Source of the DNA: Chimonanthus salicifolius
Taxonomy: Eukaryota; Streptophyta; Magnoliopsida; Laurales; Calycanthaceae
DNA length: 64,000 nucleotides
Assembly (NCBI GenBank): GCA_013350335.1
Contig: CM023539.1
Span: forward strand, 24,979,043 to 25,043,042
Direction: 5' to 3'
In this document: positions 24,325 to 36,740 of the stretch, piece by piece
Numbering within the stretch: the first letter of the stretch is position 1
Layout: each line of letters begins with the position of its first letter
The notes under the pieces: model-generated
What the model saw: only the letters and a program-made list of their open reading frames with translations
The model's database searches: none
What the model was told of the DNA's origin: nothing
Position numbers and translations under genes: made by a program

Positions 24325-25195
24325 TGTTAGTGCCTCGGCTTGGCCAAGCCCCTATGTTTGTCAATTCCATGACTCAGAAAGAAGCACTTGTCGAAAGCTT
24401 GAAGACCCAAGATGATCAAGAGTAAAGATCATGCTCCACCGGATTGAAGCTCATCGTTATGGTAATCACAAAACAAGTATTGTCTCCATAGATGACTTTA
24501 GGTGGTACCCACACCTTAGAGAGGACAATCCCTGTGTTTAGAAAAATAAATGGTTAAAACATATGAAGTCTAGTGAGGAAGGTTAACAATGAATTGGAAC
24601 CCAAGTTGGAAATATGTATTTGGTTTCACTGTCAGCTCGACCAGTCTTATCTTACCCCTCGGTGCAGTCAAGATCGACCCATCGTGGTCAAAGACTGGTC
24701 GGCCCGAATGACATTAGGTTTTGGAACATTAAACTGTCATTCTGGGTTTGCCTCTGATCTAGAGTCTCGTATGTGCCGACCCATCGGTAAAAAACTGAAA
24801 CGAATCCTCGATCAAGATCTTGAGTTCTGAAAATCTGAACTCATGTGGACTCTCGAAGAAACAAACATATTGGCAATCAAAGACCGATCGAGAGTACCAA
24901 GACCGACCCCTCGGTAATGGGCGACAAGTCGTTATGGGTAACAGGTTTCCAAAGTGGAAACTACTGTCAAGCATGTGTTGCACCAGAACTGAATTTCTCG
25001 TATGAACCAACCTCTCAGTACCATAAGTGTCTACCCGTCGATGACAACGACATATCTACCGGGAAAGACTATTACCGTTGGAAGTGCACTTAATGCAAAA
25101 TGGTCGAAATTGTAACAGTAACATTTCTAGTCACCGACCCCTCAGTGCGACTGACCCGTCTGTACATTACCGTTACTTCAACTCGTTGCCTTCGC

Positions 25196-25203
25196 TATAT
25201 AAA
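25196..25203 (+). promoter_or_regulatory. TATA box in the Sire LTR
   Basis: TATATAAA about 870 bases into the LTR, matching position and context in the LTR at 9797. It is the probable U3/R promoter. Confidence 0.5.
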
Positions 25204-26148
25204 CCAACCTTTATGCGACCAGTTGGTATCCTTCAGACGGATCAGTTGGACAATCATCTTCACCAGTGAGCTTAAACAAGGGCCAACAAAAGGATCACTC
25301 TCTCTCTTGTGCTTACACTAGGGGAATCAAATACAACCAATCAAATGGATTGAGTTGTAAGAGAGAGAGGAATGATGAAAACTCATAAACAATCAATCTG
25401 AGGATTGAGTTTGAAAGTGAGAATGAGAGAACCATAAACTAGGACACCTTTGGTAGAACCAGTTTCCTTGACACCCTGGACTATGATCGCTAAACGACGT
25501 CTACGAGACAGAGCTCCGGCATATATGGGTGGGATCTCGAAGAACCACGCATCAGAAGAAAGAGCTTTAAAGATAAGTGCTTCTTGGATTTAATTTTCTT
25601 TAAAACCTTTGTTCCGAAAGTGGATTAAGGGGAGGTACCCCGAAACCACTATAAAAAATTCTGGAGTGTTGTCTCTAGCACAGAGGTGGGTGGAGATTCC
25701 GGCCAAATTGATAGATGGAATTCCTATTCAACTAGTGGTGGATGAAAATTCCCAGCCGATTGAGTGAGGTGGAATTCCTACTCTAATTATGAGGGTGTAA
25801 GTCCCCACTTAGTGAATTTTGGAGATAGCTCAAGGTTGAACGAGTCCTAACAATGGATGTAAGTTGGCTAACCGAACCACTTTAAATTGGTCTTATGGTG
25901 TTTGATCTATGTGTGTTTATATTTAGTATTTAAGTACTCTTCTTAACACACGTCACTTTGCATATTGATTATCCCATGATACACATTGCGCACAAGCATC
26001 GATAATCAAACTATATGTAATGGGTCATAATCTTAGTGTGATTGCTTAATGAAATTATCACACTAACTAAATCTCTTGATAAGCATTCCGCTACACCTTA
26101 AATAATCAAGAAATTTGTAAACACCATTTAAAATGGGATTGACCTATT

Positions 26149-26175
26149 CCCCCCCTCCCCCCTCTCTCCCCCGCT
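26149..26175 (+). repeat. C-rich tract in the Sire LTR
   Basis: A 27-base run of C with a few T, at the same LTR position as the poly-C tracts at 11660 and 37318. Confidence 0.85.
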
Positions 26176-26221
26176 CTAGGGTCAATATAATGTTTTAGCA
26201 CATTGAAAATGGCAACTTTCA

Positions 26222-26820
26222 CAACCTTCGGGTTGCTCTACTACAGATATCGACCAAAGTCGATGTATCCGTCTGTGTGACTTTATACTTCCCATTTTCC
26301 TTCTTCACTCTGAGTTCTGGAAATTCCAAGATACATCGACAAAACTCGATGTATCCCACCAAAAACTTAAACGTCTGTTTGAAAAGCACTGTAAAAAAAA
26401 ATGTGCTCTCAGATAAGGTATATCAACTTTATTCGATACATATTGAGATTTCACGACACATCGACCAAGTCGATGTGTCCTCTTGGGAATTCTAGATTTT
26501 TATCTTATTTGTTTTCCACTATATTTTCTATGTATTTTTACAATTCTACTTTGATGCCATACACAATGTAAATTCCATTCTTTTTCCAATATTTAAAACT
26601 AAACACATATTTCATCCTCCACATTTGAAAATGATTTACACCACAACTTCACTTCTGATTTATACTTCATGTTTAATACATTACATTCCAACACATTCTA
26701 AGTCAAGATTTCGCAATCCATTCCATTCTAAGCTAACATAAATAAATACCATGCCACTTCATTATAGTCATTAAGAGATAATTATCTTGATTTATAAGAC
26801 TAAAATCCTGGGGTGTTACA
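26222..26820 (-). mobile_element. Truncated gypsy LTR (start portion, minus sense)
   Basis: On minus the fragment begins TGTAACACCCCAGG at 26820 and carries three pairs of TCGATGTATC/GATACATCGA-like inverted repeats (26243-26482), related to those at 28801-29155. It is cut at 26221 by the Sire LTR. With the gag stub and the LTR at 27330 it forms the two ends of one minus-strand gypsy element. Confidence 0.55.
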
Positions 26821-27329
26821 AATTTTCTGCTCCCATGGGCCCTTCCGTACCATTGAAGTAAGAGGGACATTGATGTTGGAAATTCCATACCATGGTTCGA
26901 TCTCGTGTGTCAGTAGTGAGGGTGTGTTGTATCAAGTCTGTGCAGACTGCATCATCGTGTTCACCATGTTCTGTAGGAAACTTTGAACCTTGGGTGTCAC
27001 GGGACGAACGTTGCCACTAATCTCGTCGACACGTTCCACGTTTTGTAGGGGACTACTCCCTCCGGTGCGTCCTCCCCTTGGTGGATTTTCCTATACCAAG
27101 AAACAACAGTTAAAATTCCATTCATCAAACAATCTCATAAGGTACTCCCTTATAAATCATGCCGCATCAATAAACAAAATCATCATATGTTATCATCCAA
27201 CTTTTCGATTGAGGGGGGAGATTCCTAAGCTGTCACTAGTATCTTTCGCTTGGGAAATTTCCTAAGTCCTTTGTATGAATTTGACCTAAGGTATTTCCTT
27301 ATTTTATTTTTTGATGCTCTGATACCAAC
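26821..27329 (-). pseudogene. Gypsy leader, gag N-terminal stub and primer-binding site
   Basis: On the minus strand, immediately after the LTR end at 27330, the sequence TGGTATCAGAGC (27316-27327) is the complement of the initiator Met-tRNA 3' end, the usual plant retroelement PBS. A leader follows, then a gag-like start: TGGSSPLQNVERV, FLQNMVNTMMQSAQ and, after a frame shift, FNGTEGPMGAENL, which resembles the chromovirus F.GT.DP..AE.WL motif. The coding part then ends abruptly at the 3' LTR terminus at 26820, so everything from mid-gag to the polypurine tract is deleted. Confidence 0.7.
27316..27327 (-). promoter_or_regulatory. Primer-binding site (initiator Met-tRNA)
   Basis: The minus strand reads TGGTATCAGAGC, 2 bases after the LTR end. 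It would prime minus-strand DNA synthesis during reverse transcription. Confidence 0.85.
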
Positions 27330-27782
27330 TGTGACGCCTCGCCCTCTCCCACCATGACCAAAGTAGCTTAAATAAGATAACTCTGTGGTAAAAGAAGCGA
27401 GCGCCACGACGTGAGCTGAGTCCGAGTCCGAAGACCCCACCCTCGACTGGCCCATCCTAGCACATACGTGGTTCAAAGTCCACGATAACATTTGCACGTG
27501 CTAGTTCAAACTGCGGAAGATTTAAATATTTATGTACAACATAATTGCATCTCAAAGCAAATATAAGAATTTTCCAAAAATAAGTCAAATACAAACAAAT
27601 ATCATATCCAACTAGGAATTAATCAAAATATTACATTCCATATCATTACTCCAATGAATTACATTGTTCACAAAAGATAAAGGATGTTATCTAGGCATAA
27701 TTTCTTCTTTTGCGTCCACACTGCTCAAGCTTGGCTACCACTAGGTCTGGCCTAGCCTTCTTTCCTTTCACTGCATTCGCAT

Positions 27783-29299
27783 CTAAAGTGGGAAAAGTAT
27801 GGGCTTAGTCAATATGCCCAGTAGGAATTCCAATCAAAGTACATGCACTATTTGAGCATTATAGCATTTAAACCAAAACCATATTTATAATCTCATTCTA
27901 GACAAATAACATGTTCAATGTTCATTATGATAATGTATGCCATGGGTGCCATGAAGAATGAACGCCCTTTCCATGCCCCATGCTCATCTATAAGTCTTAT
28001 AATCTCTACGGTTACTGTCATTGACCAATTATGTCCCAGCATTTCTAGCAGCAACCACAGGGTGTTGTTCTCCATCCACAAGTTTAACAACCGAGACTAT
28101 CGGCGAAGTATGGTCTCCTCCCTCTGCGCAGCGTTTCAGGACTGGTTACCCAAGAGCTCTTCTGGCCCAATCAATGTCGTACCTTTTGAACAATGGGTGC
28201 GGCCAAATTAAAATATTTGCTTCAGGAATATCAAATGTCCTCGAGACCAAAGAAGTCCGGACAGCTCAGCTTTGGCTTGATTAATGCAATCCCCATCTCA
28301 TGCCATGTGCATGAGGAATATGAATGCATAATGATGATAAAGGCATTTATATAGAATCTAATATCTTCCCAAGATATAAACACAATGTCATGTATTCAAA
28401 ATATTTCAGCCATATCATGTTGGAAAATAAACATCATACTCACAAATAAATCGCATGTATAGAGGGAAAATAACCCATTATTTTCATAACAAAATAGTAA
28501 TAGCAAAATACTTAAGTCTTAACTCAAGTGCTTCAACGAAGTAAGAAAACCTAATTGATCGGTAGAGGGAAATGATCCTTGAAGTGGTTCGTGCGATGTC
28601 GGGGTTACTCCTAGCTCTTCGTTCATTTACATGTATCAAAACATAATCGTCATGTCAATGTAATATAAATCCCTCTAATTTGATTTTATGTAGGTCTTAA
28701 TCAAGGCTTAAGGGTCAATTGTGAAGGTCATTAGAGTCTAAGTGACTCCGCATATGTGTTTTGCATTCAGTATACTAGCCTTATTAAACTATCAACGTCT
28801 CAGGTCGACAAATCGACCATCTCGATGTGTCGACAGAGGCTCTGTCTGTTCGGTTTGTACTTTCCATTTGTTCTCAGATCGTATGTATCAATTCAGTTGA
28901 TACATCGAGTGGTACATAGAGTCGACACGTCGAGTATGTCGACATGTTGACTTGGGTTTGGTATGGCGGAACTTTACATTTTCCTTCATTCTAAGGTCGA
29001 TACAGCCACCTGATCGACTATATTGATCAAGGGACTCATCGACACATGGACACAGTCGATATGTCGAATGAAATCCAGTTCATTTATCATTATTTTTATT
29101 TTTTATTTCCATTTATCCTTTACTCCCTGATGACATATCGACACTGTCGATACATCATCCTGGGGAGATTCCAAAAACCATCGGTTCCTCTTGCGTGTCT
29201 CCCATTTTGATTCTTCTTCCTCCAAATTTGGATTTACACCACTTCTAAACACCCCTCAGTGGTTTTACTTAACTCTAAATTATAAATACATTGACATAC
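27783..29299 (-). other. Candidate leader intron in the gypsy 5' LTR
   Basis: Donor GTATGTCAA starts at 29299 after a purine-rich leader. The acceptor ends with TTTTCCCACTTTAG at 27783. Positions correspond to the pairs in the three solo LTRs. This is a prediction from splice-site form and conservation of position. Confidence 0.4.
28801..29155. repeat. Array of TCGAYA...TRTCGA inverted repeats
   Basis: At least five imperfect inverted repeats such as GGTCGACAAATCGACC, TCGACACGTCGA and CGACACTGTCG, in the LTR slot where the sister LTRs carry other palindromes. A further cluster is at 29672-29852 and a related one at 26243-26482. Confidence 0.85.
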
Positions 29300-29989
29300 C
29301 TCTATAGATTTGAAGATCTTATGAGTGAGAGGTTGAAGAGTTCTGATTCGAGGTCTTTCCTTACTTTTCCTTCCTTTGCCTCTTCCTTTTTCCTTGAGGT
29401 GGATGAAGAGGGTGAAGAGCACACCACTGAAAATGGAGAATGAGGAAATGAAGAGGAGAGAAAGGAGTGCACCACTGGCCTTTTTCTCTCTTGCTTTGTT
29501 TCTTCTTCTTTCTCTTTTTTTTTTCTTTCTCTCTTCTCTTGTTTCTCTCTTTCTGGTTGTCCTAAGTAAAAAACGAGTGGGCTTGGTGAAGGTGGCGTGT
29601 GAGGGTGGCCATGCATTTAATTCATGAGAGGGACAAGAAGGAAAGGATAGTTGGGCTAATCTGACTTGAGACGCTGGACACGCTCGACACATCGATCCTG
29701 TTGATATATCGAGCAATGGGTCTGTTGACACATCGGTTACATCAACATGTTGAATACGAAGAGCATAGGTCCTGTTTGCGAACGACTCTGTTTTTCCATT
29801 GCTCTCTGATCGATAGTATCGATAATGTCGATGTGTCGACCTGGAAATTTCATGTCTTTCTTATTTCATTCATTAAATATAAAATTTTCTCATTCATTGT
29901 CATCTTCAAATCAATATCCCACAAATCATTTCATTCATTTTGAGAAAGATTACATATAAATTAGGGAGTTAAAAGTCTGGGTCCTTACA

Positions 29990-31675
29990 GTTTCTAGCAA
30001 GTAGACCCAAAGAATGCTCCCAAAAGCCTTGTGCTTGAAAGAGGAAGCATCCATGCTTAAATACCAGTGGAACTCGCCCACACCAGGTGATGTGGGACTC
30101 CAGGGAGTGCCTAGTGCCTCCCTGGTGAAGTTCTCTCAGGTGTTGGGATGCCTGGCTCAAGGCTGGGACCCCTCTAGAGTTGGGTATCATAGAGGTCAAC
30201 TATGTAGGTGGGTTAAGTAGGTGGATTAAGTAGGTGGGACGATTTTCACATGGGACACATGGCAAATTCGAATTCTCACATGTGTGAAAGAATATTTCAC
30301 ATGGGCTTCATTCTTCTGTCATGGGCCTTGATTTCATAATGCATCTTGGGCTTTCATTCTTAATTAATGATATGAATTTACCACTTACATAAATTAAATT
30401 CTAAAAATGACCAACATAATCCAAACTCTATAAATGGATTTGAATTATGGAAGTTTACATTAAAACCCTAATTTGTGGTAAAATTCACACATTAATTCTT
30501 TCTTCACTTTCCAAAAATAAACTTCTTTGCCAATTTCCTTACTTTTTCTTCAATTTAACTCCATTTCCCTGATTTCTCCATTTTTACCTGTAAAACTTGT
30601 AATTCCATTAATTATGCAAAATAAACATAAATAAAAGGCTAACTAGCCTAATTTTCAGAGGTAAAATTAACATATTTCTGGATTCATCAAATGATATTTC
30701 TTTTAAATGTTTGCAATTTTTTCTCCAACTTGTCAAATAGTGGTAAAAGTGGCTAAGAGTTGTAAAAACCTAATCATATTGATATTCCAAATTGCAATTG
30801 AATGGAAGCAATATAAGATCCACGTAGGACTGCTGGAGCTTATGGTGGGGAATGAATTTACTGATAGTTGAGCCTCAAACTTTGAATAAGAAAGGAGAAG
30901 ATCAAATGAGCAAGGTATGTCTCATGAGACGTATCATTTATTGTTAGTCTAACTCTCATAGCCAATCAAGTACAAATTTATCTTTTCCTTTAATGCCACT
31001 TCATCATATTCATCCGGTCTATTTTTCTAAACCCTTTCTCAATATCATGGGGGACTTTTGGCCCTGTCAACGAATAGTTGAAGTTTAAGATTAAAAAAAA
31101 AAAATCTACAAATAATGTTACCTCTAGCAATTTCTTGGGAGTATTCAAAATTGTACAAATATTGTCCCTGCAGAGATCTCGGGGTTGCCTCAATGAGTTG
31201 CATGATTCTTTTCCTTGTGGTAAATTACTTAGAAGTCTTTCCCTTCAAGATTTCAAATTACTTGCTCATCAAACTGCAATGTGTTGATTTCTAAGTATCA
31301 AAAGATGTGCTGCCTATGTTTTCTGTGTAAAGGGAAATCTGTGATTGAACAGACATGATGGACAGTGAGCTAATGATGAAAACATCCCAAACTGGTTGAT
31401 CCTAGGCATTTGTTATTTGGCATTGTTCTGGTCCTAAGTGGCCATCAAATTATATTGAATGGACTATTTTTATTGCAGTAGAATCTTGCTTATAATGGGG
31501 AGTATAAATGCTTATGATCCCTTTATACTACCCAATCTAAACTTCAATCAGTTTCTTGTAGTAGTTTGAACATGAGTCTAGAAGATTGAAAACAACCTTT
31601 GCATGAAAATTTGAAAAGTCACAAGGAGTAAAAGAAGGTCATTGAATTCTTGAAGGGAAAGAAAAAGAACATGAA
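29990..31675. other. Intergenic stretch, no gene seen
   Basis: The first 250 bases contain GC-richer sequence with a CCCACACCAGG...GTGGGA inverted repeat (30078-30097) and tandem TTAAGTAGGTGG units near 30205-30240, possibly old LTR. The remainder is AT-rich with short unsupported open frames only. Confidence 0.4.
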
Positions 31676-31680
31676 CAAAC

Positions 31681-32955
31681 TGAAAGTTCTGCCTTCGGTG
31701 GTAGAACAAGATTGACCCAAGAGGGGCGAATAGGTCAATCCCACACTAAGTTTGTTTAGTGTGATGAATTGTTAATCAATTATGTAAATGACCACACTAA
31801 GTTTTATAACCCTTTGTATAATACTCGATTATCAATGCTCGAGCACAATGTATAAATAAAGATAATCAAATGCAAAGTGATGTGTGTTGAGAAGAGTGCT
31901 TAAATACCGAAACACAAGCACACAAAGATCAAACACCATAAGACCAAATTTATAGTGGTTCGGTTAGCCAACCTACATCCACTGTTAGGACTAGCTTAAC
32001 CTTGAGTTATCCCCAAATCCACTAAATGAGGACTTACACCCTCACAATTAAAGTAGGAATTCCACTTCACTCAATCGGCTGTGAATTTCACCCACTACTG
32101 TAGAATAGGAATTCCACCTATTCATTTGGTTGGGAATTCCACCCAGCACATGTGCCAAAGACGACGCTCTAGATTTTTTATAGTGGTCCCAGATCCAAGC
32201 CTCCTTAATCCACTTTCTGGGCAAAGGTTTTAAAATAAAATTAAAACCAAGAAGCGCTTGATTTTGAAGTTCTCTCTCGATTATGTGTGCTTTTTCGAAG
32301 ATCAACCCAATGTGTGCCGACATTCCGCCTTATAGCCGTAGTAAAGCAATCACAATGTCCGGGTGACTAGGAAATTGATTCTACCAATAGTTATACTATT
32401 TGTTCATCTTTTCCCCTCTCTCTCTCTCACAAACTCAATCCATATGATTGGTTGTATTAGATTCCCCAAGTGTAAGCACAACAGAGAGAGACAGTGATCC
32501 TTTCGTTGGCCCTTGTTTAAACTTACTGATAATGATGAGGGTCCAGTGGATTTGCCAAAGGATACCAACTAGTTGCACAAAGATTGGTATTTATAGAGAA
32601 GGCAACTAGTTGCAGCGACGGTCATGTACCGACAGGTCAGGCGCACAGAGGGGTCGGTGACTAAAAAGATTATCGTTCAACAACCCGACCTTTGCGCATT
32701 AAATGCACTCCCGACGGTATAATTCATTCCCAGTCGACATGTCGATGTCGCCGATGGGTCGACAGTCATGGCACTGAGAGGTCGATCTATACGAGGGGCT
32801 CGGTCTGGGGCAATACCATGCTGACAAAGTTTCAAGTCCAGAAACTATTTTTACCCAGACTGACATGTCGTCCTTTACCAAGGGGTAGGTCCTGGTACTC
32901 TCGATCGATCTTGAGCTACCGATATGTCTATTTTCTCGAGTACCCACTTGAGTTC
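31681..32955 (-). mobile_element. 3' LTR of the Sire element, outer part
   Basis: Aligns with the outer 1.3 kb of the 5' LTR (37535-38870): the TTTATAGTGGTTCGG block, CCTACATCC block, microsatellite-like CTCTCTCTC, TATA region near 32600 and the CGACC/GGTCG motif region. It stops at AGTTC, the target site of the nested solo LTR, and resumes at 36224. Confidence 0.85.
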
Positions 32956-33415
32956 TGTAACGCCCCACCCTTTTTCACTCGCCAAAAATCAGAGTATATT
33001 TTATTTTTTTTAAAAAATGAAGGAGTGAGAGAGAGCGAGACGCCATAACGCGAGCTAAGTCCGGGCTTCCAAACCCGACCCTTAACTGGCCAACAATACG
33101 TGTACGCAGACCAAGTACACTAAACAGTTCACACGTTTTACAAATAACTGCGAAATTATTATATGAATAGCAACTATCCATAAGCATGACATTAAAAGCA
33201 AGGAAACCAATCACTATTAAATTAACTTAAGTTTAAATATCTAAAATCATCAATCATCCATAGCAAAATAAACTAAGTTATTACGATCCCAAAATACTAA
33301 TTATCTCAATACATTGTTCCAAAATCAATATTAAATAAAGTAAGCATAAGCTACCGAAGCTCCTAAACTTGGCTCTCTTCACGTCCCGAGTTCTTTCCAT
33401 TTCATGTTCCATCAT

Positions 33416-35338
33416 CTAAAGGGTAGAAGTAGGGCGTTAGTCAACGCGCCCAGTAGGAATTCCAAATAGGGTTATACACATAGGATCAATATAAAAATCA
33501 GAGTAAGTACATCATATCAAACCATAAACATATCGTAGTACCAAAAACATTGCATGATAATCATATCCAAACCATGCAAATGTACGTGTCATGCCATGGG
33601 TGTCATATGCCAATGATCCCTCACCCAATCTCCACATCAAACATCATACAAATCATAATAACATTTTCCGTGATATAATGAAACCATATCAAGGTGTTCC
33701 CTTGGCCATTTAGGTCCGTAGTGCTTTATGACGGCACCACCAGGTCATTGTTATACCTCCCCACGTGTGTTAATCGGAATTACCGATGTAACGTGGACTC
33801 CTTCCTCTGCGCAGGGTTTTTGGACTGGTTACCCCGGAGCTCTCTGGCCCAAATTACGCCGTGCCCCTATTTAGCAATCCCGGACAAGGCCAATAAATCA
33901 ATGGTTCACATAGCTTTACATAAGCTAGTCTCAAGCCCCAAGTCATGTCCGGACAACTCATAACTTAGCTTGCTACCCCATATATTCCTTCCCATGCTAT
34001 GCATGAGATTATGGATGCACAAATGTCATTTTGTATTGAAAACAGTTCATAAAACATATGCCATTCATTTAACCAAAATAACTCATCATGTTTGTAAATC
34101 AAAACCAGAAACATAAACATATAGAGATCATTATGCATTTCAATAAGGTAGGAATCCTACACAAAGTTCAGTATAGTATCCTTGCTGTCTTGTGATGTGA
34201 CGTTCAACGATTACGTCAAAACCAATCACACACCCGTTTACGAAATCCCTTTACCTTGAATGAATTCAATCATATACATATATCAATTTAATTATCCATT
34301 TGGTTTAAATCATCCCCTACCTCCTTCCAATTAGACTAAAGTTTCTGGAAACATCAATTAAAATTCAACTTTTCATTTCAGTCGACTGAATCAAGGATTC
34401 AGTTGACTGATTCAGGCTCTGCTACAATGTTCTGCCTTACCGCAAACTTTCAGTCGGCTGAACTCCAACTTAGTATTGTTATTCCTTGACTCACTAACAT
34501 TTCAGTCGATTGAATCACAGATTTAGTCGACTGACTCTGAGTCAAACACTTTGTATTCCCGGTCAACCTTCTTTCAGTCGACTGAATCAGAGATTCAGTC
34601 GGCTGACTTTGGACCAGATAAATTGTGTGTTAGGCCAGTACAGATTCAGTCGGCTGAATCCATGATTCAGTCGGCTGAATCCTCAACCAATGGTTTTCCT
34701 TGTTTGATAAGTAATCATTCAGTCGACTGAATTACAGATTCAATCGACTGAAAACACGCCTGATCTTTTTTCTTATTTGTTACGTCTCCTTTCAGTCGAC
34801 TGAATCACCAGATTCAATCGGCTGAAACTCCCAGAAACAGTTTTCTGTTTCATCCACCATTAGTTCAGTCGACTGAATCCCATATTCAGCTGGCTGAAAC
34901 TCCCAGAAACTCATTTATGATTCGTCCAATACCAGTTCAATCGACTGAATCCCAGATTCAGTCAACTGACTATTTGTCAGTCTCTTTTGTTTACGTGTAT
35001 GGCTCGACCCTCTTTCATGAAATTCATTCCTTATTATTTTAAACATAAATAAAACCATTCATATCACTCTTAATGAGTTCACTCTATCCTCTAGTCAAAG
35101 CTAGAATCGTTTCATAATATAATCCAACTTTTGTACCCTTATCATGTTGTTGTGTATTCAATCCTTTGATTGTTTGCTTCCAATCTCTATCCATTCCTTG
35201 AATAGATACCGACTCCATGATCATTTAACGATTTGAGCACTTATTCCAACCACTCTTGGAATCCATGGATTCGGCCACCCATGGCCAAGTCCATGACTTT
35301 CTTAATCTCATTCCTATCTAAGTAAACATGGGACATAC
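33416..35338 (-). other. Candidate leader intron inside the solo LTR
   Basis: Donor GTATGTCCC starts at 35338 after AAAG, and the acceptor CTACTTCTACCCTTTAG ends at 33416. Of the four copies this has one of the best polypyrimidine-AG acceptors. The palindrome array lies inside the span. Confidence 0.42.
34377..34970. repeat. Array of TTCAGTCGACTGAA palindromes
   Basis: About nine modules like those at 14766-15306, with the same paired layout and spacing. The non-palindromic text AACTCCCAGAAAC recurs between modules in both copies. Several units have lost the central CG to TG or CA. Confidence 0.93.
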
Positions 35339-36223
35339 CTTTACCCGATTCCTCCTTTCTCTTGCTCTATCTTTGCTCCTCAGTCCTTCTCCTTCCTTGT
35401 TCTTTCTTTGTTCTTCACTGATTTCTCTAAGGTATAGACGAATTGGGAGAGAGATGAGAAGAGAAGATGAAAGAATCCTTTTGTGTGCAATATGAAATTC
35501 GGCCAAGGGGTGTGAAGTGCCCATTGGTTGAACCCCTTTGTAACAGCAGCCCAAGGCTTTTCCTCTTCCCCTCTTTATTTCTTGGTTTGTTCAAGGTGTC
35601 CCTTGGCTTAACCAAGGAGACACCTCACTCCCATCGAGTTCCTTGGGGTCTCTTCCAATGAGATAGAAACCCTCCATCTCCCATTTGACTCATTAAGAAG
35701 TCCCTTCAACTTCCATTCAACTCAGCTCAACTCACTTAAATTATTTGACTCATTTCCCAACTCACTTCTAGTATTTTAATCTTAACTCAAAACTTGAACT
35801 CACTTTCTAACTCAACCACACCTTAATTCGATTGGACTCCTTTGTGGTTGACTAAGTCAACCATGACATGGTCGACCATGATACATGGCACTTGAGATCC
35901 CATTTGGCCATGTCACTTGATGATGTGGCATCTTGGGTCTTAATTGGGCAGTTAATCCAATTAAATTCACCTTACCCATTTACCTTAAAATCAGCTCATC
36001 TATGACCCATTGGGTCCCAATTGAGGAATTGACCCATTTAATTTCATTTACCCAACTACTTCCAAATCAAACCCTATCCATGATCCATTGGATCTTAATT
36101 GGGTTATTGACCAAACTCCTTTACCAAGGTTCATTTCATCCATAAATCTTAAATCCAATCAATTTAACAATTTAAATAGACAAAATCCAATATATTTATG
36201 CATTGAAAAATCCGGGTGTTACA

Positions 36224-36740
36224 AGTTCTAGGTTCCAGAACTCATAAGTCTTTATCGAAAAGTCGTTGACCACGAGGGTCGTTTCAACCTTTCATCGAGG
36301 GGTCGGTGCATACGAGACTCTCGATCTGAGGCATACTCAGAATGATAGTTCTATGATCGAGAACCTTTGTCAATCTGGCCGACCAATCTTTGACCATGAT
36401 GGGTAGATCCTGTCTCCACCGAGGGGTGGGTGAGAACGACTAGTCGAGCTGACAGTGAAACCAAATACATATTTCCAAGTTGGGTTCCAATTCATTGTCA
36501 AGCATTCTTTCTAGGTTTTTTATGATTTTACCATTTGTTCAACTAAGCCTATGAATGGTCCTCTCTAAGGTGTGGGTACCACCTAAAGTCATCTATGGCA
36601 AGATACCTTTTTTTATTGCCATAACAATGAGCTTCAATCCGGTGGAGCGTGATCTTCAATCTTGATCACCTTAAGTCTTCAAGCTTCTAGCAAGTAGTTC
36701 TTCCCGAGTCATGGAATTGACAAATATAGGGACTCGACAA
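36224..36740 (-). mobile_element. 3' LTR of the Sire element, inner part
   Basis: Continues the Sire LTR after the nested insertion and matches 38870-39390 of the 5' LTR. It ends at GACTCGACAA, about 15 bases short of the expected LTR start, so the first bases of this LTR and the polypurine tract are missing. Confidence 0.82.

Larger units (their letters stand above)
24325..26221 (+). mobile_element. Sire-type copia 3' LTR
   Basis: The 1897-bp LTR runs from TGTTAGTGCCTCGG to GGCAACTTTCA. It is preceded by a polypurine tract and internal tail and lacks a following PBS, so it is the 3' LTR. A TATATAAA box is at 25196-25203, and upstream of it the U3 has many CGACCC(C/A)TCGGT-like motifs. It aligns throughout with 9797-11739 and, inverted, with the two LTRs of the element at 31681-39405. 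Downstream it abuts a gypsy LTR fragment. Confidence 0.82.
27330..29989 (-). mobile_element. 5' LTR of a long-LTR gypsy element
   Basis: On minus it runs from TGTAAGGACCCAGAC (29989) to GGCGAGGCGTCACA (27330) and is directly followed by the Met-tRNA PBS, which fixes its orientation and that of its sisters. It is 2660 bp and more diverged than the other copies but keeps the same order of blocks. It holds CGAY...GTCG inverted-repeat arrays at 28801-29155 and 29672-29852. A candidate donor (29299) and acceptor (27783, preceded by TTTTCCCACTTTAG) bound a 1517-bp possible leader intron. Confidence 0.8.
32956..36223 (-). mobile_element. Solo LTR of a long-LTR gypsy element nested in the Sire LTR
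   Basis: The 3268-bp block starts TGTAACGCCCCACCC and ends CCGGGTGTTACA, flanked by AGTTC on both sides (32951-32955 and 36224-36228). It is homologous in block order to 13086-16474 but more diverged at the ends. It carries the same TTCAGTCGACTGAA palindrome array (34377-34970). The clean 5-bp duplication and the uninterrupted continuation of the Sire LTR on both sides prove that it inserted after the Sire element. Confidence 0.88.

Noticed and set aside
29234..29731. 165-codon minus-strand frame with Lys/Arg/Glu runs
   Set aside because: It lies in the gypsy 5' LTR across a CT/GA-rich leader and the palindrome cluster, with no domain; treated as chance.
32692..33048. 118-codon plus-strand frame
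   Set aside because: It crosses the junction of the Sire LTR and the nested gypsy LTR, so it is a product of two repeats.
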